Part shown: piece by piece, positions 58,530-64,000 of the stretch
How positions within the stretch are numbered: position 1 is the first letter of the stretch
Layout: each line of letters opens with the position of its first letter
Assembly: GCA_014529385.2 (NCBI GenBank)
Contig: CM043958.1
Span: 76,670,669-76,734,668 of the forward strand
Direction of reading: 5' to 3'
Source: Adiantum capillus-veneris
Lineage: Eukaryota > Streptophyta > Polypodiopsida > Polypodiales > Pteridaceae
Length of the DNA: 64,000 nucleotides
The notes under the pieces: model-generated
What the model saw: the letters and a program-made list of their open reading frames with translations, nothing else
What the model was told of the DNA's origin: nothing
Database searches by the model: none
Translations under genes and position numbers: made by a program

Positions 58530-60270
58530 CATGTGGTGTTGCAAAATGGAATTGAAGCGGATCTCAAGAAGGTCAAGGCTCTAATCTTGATGGAGCCTCC
58601 CTCTAGTGCTCAAGGTTTGGCCTTGTTTGCACATAAGCTAAAATACATATCATGGATTTTTTGGATGCTATCACAGTATGTATATCCTCTTCAAAAGAGG
58701 GCTCAACATGTTCATGGGTTTTAATGGGATGAATAAGCTCAAGAGGCGTTTGACAGGGTGAAATAGATCTTGTGTCATTTACCAATGGTGTGTCCTCCAA
58801 ATCGTGAGGATGATTTCTATGCTGCCATGATAGTAGGTATTGTGGCCATTGGAGCAATGTTTCTACAGAAGTTAGCGAGGAGCTACAAGCCCATCTACTT
58901 TGAAATCACGGTGATGAGTCCTAGAGAGGCAACCTACACCAAAGTGGAGCAATGGTTGATGGCATTAATTTTTTCTTAAAGGAAGTTCAAAGTGCATCTC
59001 ATTGTGTGTAAGCTCTATGTATTGACGGCTAACAATTTGTTATGTGAACTGGTGATGCATTTAAATCCACGAAAGCCGATAATGAAGTGGGTGCTAGAGC
59101 TATAGGATTTTGAGTTTGAGTTTAAGATCAACCACACTAGTCAGTCTCACCAGGTAGACATTTTGGTCAACAAAGTTGTTGGTTTGACGGCTTATTAAAG
59201 GGTGGTGCAAGATGAAGCCAACGAGGAGCTAGACATAGTGGAAGCTTTTACCATATGGTTTGATGGTGCATATAGGAGGGTGGTGTAGAGAGCACAAGGT
59301 GGTGTGGTGATACAAGATCCCCATGGAAAAGTAATATTCTCAGAAGGCCTATGAGCTGGAAGATGTCCACGCCAACAATGAAGACGAGTACCTCACCCTC
59401 CATCTAGATTTGAAGCAATACACAAAGTTTGGCATTTTTAGGTTAGTGGTAAAAGGTGATGCACTATTGGTCATCAAGCAATTGTTGGGCCAATGGCAAG
59501 TAACACGGGATTCCTTTAAGCATTGTTTTTTTCCATTAATAATCAGTTAGAGTTATTTGAGGAGGTCTAATTTAAGCATGTAAAGAGAGAGAAAAACCAA
59601 GAGGTAGAATAGCTAGCAAGGACAAGGGTGAGGTACATGTTGCAGGACTATATGTGGCCCCTACCACTTACAAGTAGGGAATCCTTGAAAGAGAAATAAT
59701 ATTTTTGGAGTACCTCATAGTGTCTTGAAGGTTTTTCCAAGCTACAAAGGAGAAGAATTGTCCAAAAATCTTGCAAGTTTACACTCGTAGGCGAAGACTT
59801 GATGACCTACAATAGAGATGGGGTGTTGAGGAGGGTGCTCTACAAAGAAGAGATTGGCTTAGTGCTAGAGAAATTCCATGAGGAAAGTTGACACCAGGGA
59901 ACAGATCAAGTGTTGTTTCAAACCATGGGGTGAAAGACAGATGGTAGCCGAGTCACAAGATACATCATTGCTCAAAATTATTTTGAGAAGTGGGGTTTGG
60001 ATGCCATTGGTCCACTCCCTAAGTCTAGAAGTGGTAGGAAGTATGTTATGGTAGCCATCGACTACCTCACTAGGTGGGTTGAGTCCAAATCCATGAAGGA
60101 GGTGAATGCACAGGTTGTAGTTCAACTGTCTTTGATGGAGTTTGTTTCCTTTTTGGAGTGCCATGGGTGGCCATTTCTGATAGTTTATGCAGGCATTGGT
60201 GGAGAAGCTAAGCATCCAACATCAATTTTCTTTGCCCTATCATCCCCAATCATTAGAAAAAGTTTGGACT
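58530..60270 (+). pseudogene. Gypsy RNase H, second RNase H and integrase
   Basis: Connection and RNase H: LLGHVVLQNGIEADLKKVKA, EAFDRVK, SPREATYTKVEQWLMALIFS, INHTSQSHQVDILVNKV. The second RNase H starts at FTIWFDGAYRRVV and QGGVVIQDPHGKVIFSEG (about 59240-59345). Integrase: KFHEESHQGTDQ region (about 59880) and WGLDAIGPLPKSRSGRKYVM (59990), then VAIDYLTRWVESKSMKEV. The core after the first Asp is incomplete, and the similarity fades near 60200. Confidence 0.7.
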
Positions 60271-60699
60271 CAAATTTGGGCCTTGTAAGAAATGCCATGT
60301 CTGCGTAGAGAGAGATAACAAAAAATTCATTTTAACCCTTTTTCATACCTGTTTTCTAAAATCTGGATATCTTATTCATGCAAGGTACATTTATTAAAAA
60401 ACCAAAAAAGTATTCCAACCATGATAACACTTCACTGTGCACAACGGTTTCTGAATTCAATGCCGAATATCTCAATCTAATGCATTTTTGAAAACTACAC
60501 TCTGTTTTCTCGCCTCCTTCCCACCATTCCCTCCTGCATTCTCTCTCATGTGTGCAACATTCCAATTTCCATTCTTCAATTGCCCCCACCTCTGTTAGCA
60601 GCAAGCTAACTCGGATACCATTTTTTGGAGCTCTCATTGTAAAAACACTTATTATTTTGATAAATCAGGAATATTGTAACTCATATTTCTTGGATATGT

Positions 60700-61830
60700 C
60701 ATAAAATCTAATATATATCCAACCCAAATGATTTTCTCATATTAAACTGATCACTTAATGTGGGAGAATAAATGGGAACAAGGATTAAGATATTGAGATG
60801 TGCTTATAGAATTATCTCAACATGGGGCCAATGGTAAAGGGGCCCAAATGAGAGATAGTCTATCAAAGAGCAAGGCTAACCAATGGAGCATAAGACCTTA
60901 GGGTTATCTTCATTGAAGACCTCCAATATTTAGTATAAAAGTCCTTTAACCTTAGGTAATCTATGGCTGAGCTTGAGGTGCTTGAGGTGGGAACCCGGCC
61001 CAAGCTTAAGGTGCTTGATGATTGAGGTGCTTGAGATGCTTGAGGTGCTTGATGATTGAGATGCTTGAGGTGCTTGTCATGCTTGAGATGCTAGGGTTTC
61101 ACTTGAGGTTAGAACCCAACCCAAGCTTAAAGTGCTTAAGGGCCAAGATTGTGGTGGGAACTGGGCCTATGCATGAGGGGCTTGAGGTGTCAAAAGGTCA
61201 AGATTCAATCCCTACAAGGAGGGGGGGATGAGAGAGAACACCCACACACTCACACAAGGCATGCATGGTACAAAGAAAGCAAAAGGGACACTTGTCAAGT
61301 TCCTCCTCATGGTGTGCCTGAAGCATATTGGTTGGCCACCCAAGGGGTCCAATAATAATTTAGGAGATTTAATTAATTGATTTTCATTTATCAAGTCCTC
61401 TCTCTCAAAGGGGAAAGGGGACACTTGTCCCAAGGCTACCCTTGTTGCTTGTAATGCCTCCTAATTGCGATTGGCTAGGCCTGGAGGGGTCCAATGAGGT
61501 TCAAGCATGAGCTACATAGGGGGGTTGACCCAAGCAAGCTAGGGGGTTGATTAGGGGGTATACTCATCCACACACATTCAGACACACTCTTATTATGCAA
61601 TGTGCAAAGTGCAAGAGCTCCCTCTCGTTCTCCAAGCAAGTAGAGGTTGAGAGCCTACACACATTTCTACTACTGCCTTGATATCTTGCATGAACTATTG
61701 AGCTCTAGCTGTTGTTGGGCCATTGGGGATGGCGTCCAGCGCATCCCAAGTAGAATTGATGGATGTCTCAAGATCGTTACACATTGTGGGGAGAGAATAG
61801 TGCTCTACGCTAGTTATTGAGTGGTGACCA
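60700..61830 (+). repeat. Dispersed repeat R1, copy 3
   Basis: Starts with TGATTTTCTCATATTAAACT like copy 2. It shares CAATCCCTACAAGGAGG-GGGGATGAGAGAGA, then the CCAAT-rich block (GGGGTCCAAT at 61346 and 61489) and GGGGAAAGGGGACAC. It contains a short minisatellite of GCTTGAGGT words at about 60970-61110. It follows the gypsy integrase, so it may be that element's LTR. Confidence 0.6.
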
Positions 61831-62366
61831 AAAGAAAATGTGAATATAATGTTGTTTTATAGCATTTGAGAGGTATTATTTCAATATTAATGTGAATAGA
61901 TGACTGATTTGACATCTAACCAACCTTATACCCTATGGCATAATGTAAAAAACAACTACAAAAAGACAATTACAAAACAATGCCCTATAATGTGAGTAAG
62001 ACAAAGAATATACATTAGAAAATCATATTAAAAACTTGTATTGTCAAAGTATTGGGAATATAACAATGAAAAAGTGAAGATTAAATTATAGATCAATTGC
62101 TTTTTGTATAACCAAGCATGTTGTAGCATAAAATTTGCAAAGACATGTATAATTTCATCAAGATTCAATTATGCCTACACACATGAATTGAAACACAATT
62201 ACATTGAGAGAAAGAATTCGACACTGCCACACCACTTGAGCGCCCACTTCAAAAGGACTTTGTACTAACTGCTCTCTTCAATCAAAGAGCATTTTATTAC
62301 TTACAATGCTAATCACACTTTTTTCTAATCAAATTAGAGAAATGGAAACTCTAAATTTTGACATCC
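61831..62366. other. No gene recognised
   Basis: AT-rich, without motifs or long frames. Confidence 0.6.
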
Positions 62367-62703
62367 TGTGAATAGACATAAAGTGCAATTAACTTATAGG
62401 ACTCAATCTAAAGGCCTTAAACACGTTGCAGGTGATAAGCTCAACAAAGATTAAGTAAGAACTCAAGTTGGAAAAGAAGAATACATAAGAATTAAGACGT
62501 ATTTTTTTTTTTGTTAATTAGCATAAACAATATCATGTGAATAGACCTAATGTGCAATTAACTTATAGGACTCAATCTAAAGGCCTTAAACACGTCGCAA
62601 GTGATAAGTTCTACAAACATTAAGTAAGAACTCAGGTTTGAAAAGAAGAATACATAAGAATTAAGACGTAATATTTTTTTGTTGATTAGCATAAACAATA
62701 TAC
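62367..62703 (+). repeat. 169-bp tandem duplication
   Basis: TGTGAATAGAC starts at 62367 and 62536. The copies share TGCAATTAACTTATAGGACT, CTCAATCTAAAGGCCTTAAA and GAATTAAGACGTA, with few differences, so the duplication is fairly young. A (GA)n run follows at 62722-62748. Confidence 0.88.
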
Positions 62704-62717
62704 TTAGCCATGGACAC

Positions 62718-62753
<36 letters not shown>

Positions 62754-63073
62754 GATGATGAGCCTTGAGAAGAGCATGGAGTAGACTTAGGATTGCCTGG
62801 AGATTAAGAGCCAAGAAGACAGAAGTACCTTTTCTCTCTCCATTCTAGTTCCATAGAAAAACAAAACAATCTCCCTTTTGCGGTCCTTGAATTGAAAAAC
62901 TCTGAACATGAAAGGTGCTCATCTTGCCATTTTCAGTAAGTACTAAGGCTCATTCTTTTAGGAAATGCCTTCTTTTTCAAGCTATCCTAAAAGGAATGTT
63001 TCTATTTTTAGAATTACTCCTTTTACCTTCTCTCTTGCATCATGCAGATGTTCACAACCTAGGCGAGTACACT

Positions 63074-63335
63074 TTGTTGATGAGCAACATGACACTTCGC
63101 TTGTTGTGCATGTAGGGTCTGTGAACAGACATGTAGAGCAGGACAACTATTTCAATGCATGACTAGAGCAGTCACCAGTGGTTGTGATAGATTTTGATTC
63201 TTTGTTGATGAGCAACATGACACTTCGCTCATTGTGCATGCAGGGTCTGAGGATAGACATGTAGAGCAGGATAACTGTTTCAATGCATGACTAGAGAAAT
63301 CACCAGTGGTTGTCATAGATTTTGATTCTTTGCTA
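63074..63335 (+). repeat. 128-bp tandem duplication
   Basis: TTGTTGATGAGCAACATGAC starts at 63074 and 63202. Each copy carries GACACTTCGCT, AGACATGTAGAGCAGGA, TTTCAATGCATGACTAGAG and CACCAGTGGTTGT. One reading gives VDEQHDTSL and RHVEQDN, but 128 is not a multiple of three, so a repeated protein is not maintained. Confidence 0.88.
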
Positions 63336-64000
63336 GTCAGGGAGTAGAGCAGTGAGTCATATGTGCAAGATGGCATACTCTGAATTACATATTATATTCA
63401 TGTCAGCAAGAGACTATACACATATCTTTTGTGGATGAGCTCTAGAGTGGTGTGACATGTTGGTAGATGTAGGTAGATGTAGAGAAGAGCTATCATGATA
63501 TAGTGAGACACAGTGGATTGATCCTCTTAGGATAGAGATATCTCCTAGCACGAAGATGAGTGATATGGAGTTCTTTGACATGCTCATAATAGAGGCTGAT
63601 ATAGTGATGCTAGGATGGGTGGATAAAGTCCTTATGGACCATGAGGGAGTGATAACTACCCTGGAGTCAAGGTTGACAAGTCAATGAATGACTAGTTCTG
63701 GTGGTATGTAGTGAGTATTGAAATACATATTGCGGATAGATTGACAGAGTTCATTGCACATGGTGTTGATGCGATTGGCATGGATATGTTGGCAGAGATT
63801 ACATGTTTGACATCAACCTTTGGGACTCTTATGTATGACCTCTTAGTGTTGAGACTCAACATAACAATTGTAGTGGGAGCATTTGAAGTTGGGATTGTTG
63901 GTCGTGCAATGACTGACACTAGCATGACGCATCATGGAGCAACGTAGGTCATATTGAACCATACAATGGGACTAGAGACCAGACATTGTGTATATAATAA
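63336..64000 (+). other. Unassigned; possible coding fragment
   Basis: A short reading near 63545-63690 (MSDMEFFDMLIIEADIVMLG, WVDKVLMDHEGVITTLESRL) has plausible composition but no family assignment. Opposed frames at 63692-63947 overlap each other. The window ends inside this stretch. Confidence 0.3.

Larger units (their letters stand above)
55280..60300 (+). mobile_element. Ty3/gypsy retrotransposon, Tat-like, decayed
   Basis: Domains in order: gag (55300-56130, split by an insertion), zinc knuckle (about 56575), protease C-terminal part (57420), RT (57890-58520), RNase H (58720-59110), a second RNase H starting IWFDGAYRRVV (about 59240), and integrase (59800-60200). A second, archaeal-like RNase H before the integrase marks the Tat/Ogre lineage. 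Stops and frame changes occur throughout. No LTR was recognised on the left; R1 copy 3 starts about 400 bp after the integrase and is a candidate 3' LTR. Confidence 0.75.

Overview
This window looks like transposon-dominated nuclear DNA of a land plant. Supporting signs are plant-type Ty1/copia and Ty3/gypsy elements (initiator-tRNA-Met-like and tRNA-Asp primer-binding sites), a chromodomain gypsy integrase, a gypsy pol with an extra RNase H of the Tat/Ogre kind, GT-AG introns, MITEs, and very long (CT)n tracts. A seed-free plant such as a fern is my guess; nothing seen fixes the species. I found no intact host gene, no tRNA or rRNA gene and no CRISPR array. Nearly every long reading frame belongs to a decayed mobile element or is a translated microsatellite.

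Layout. 0-2.2 kb: CT/CA microsatellites, a CpG-rich inverted repeat, then the first copy of a CCAAT-rich dispersed repeat (R1). 2.3-7.5 kb: broken, spliced host-like coding sequence (a coiled-coil/Cys-His protein with an intron filled by 0.56-kb tandem repeats, and an FCP1-like HAD phosphatase fragment), with a MITE between. 8.6-15.1 kb: GA/TAGA simple sequence with repeated palindromes, then a 3.2-kb segment bounded by long inverted repeats that carries spliced coding sequence and a second MITE. 15.3-18.2 kb: two copies of a LINE-ORF1-like element, each ending in (CT)n. 18.2-25.8 kb: a minus-strand copia element sitting in a CT tract, with a gypsy chromovirus relic inserted in its 3' LTR. 25.8-26.6 kb: R1 copy 2. 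26.6-32.0 kb: the best-preserved element, a plus-strand copia with 192-bp LTRs, two nonsense codons and one frameshift. 32.0-33.2 kb: gypsy relic. 33.4-40.9 kb: minus-strand retroelement with repeated gag-region modules, two protease-like regions, a third MITE and, at its right end, a perfect tRNA-Asp primer-binding site. 42.1-46.2 kb: copia tails rearranged into direct and inverted repeats, and a 7-bp minisatellite. 46.8-49.9 kb: promoter-like sequence, tandem repeats, a minus-strand gypsy gag fragment, more CT. 55.3-60.3 kb: decayed plus-strand Tat-like gypsy whose gag is split by a 464-bp inverted-repeat element. 60.7-61.8 kb: R1 copy 3. 62.3-64 kb: short tandem duplications and unassigned sequence.

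The elements illuminate each other. Two copies of one gag family (48.5 and 55.4 kb) show an insertion by comparison, and the intact LTR at 25.3 kb serves as the empty site for the chromovirus insertion. The most interesting signals are the precise joining of (CT)n tracts to LINE-like 3' ends, the MITE family with 8-bp target duplications, the long-inverted-repeat element carrying a spliced ORF, and the modular minus-strand retroelement. All identifications come from reading motifs by eye; no database search was possible.
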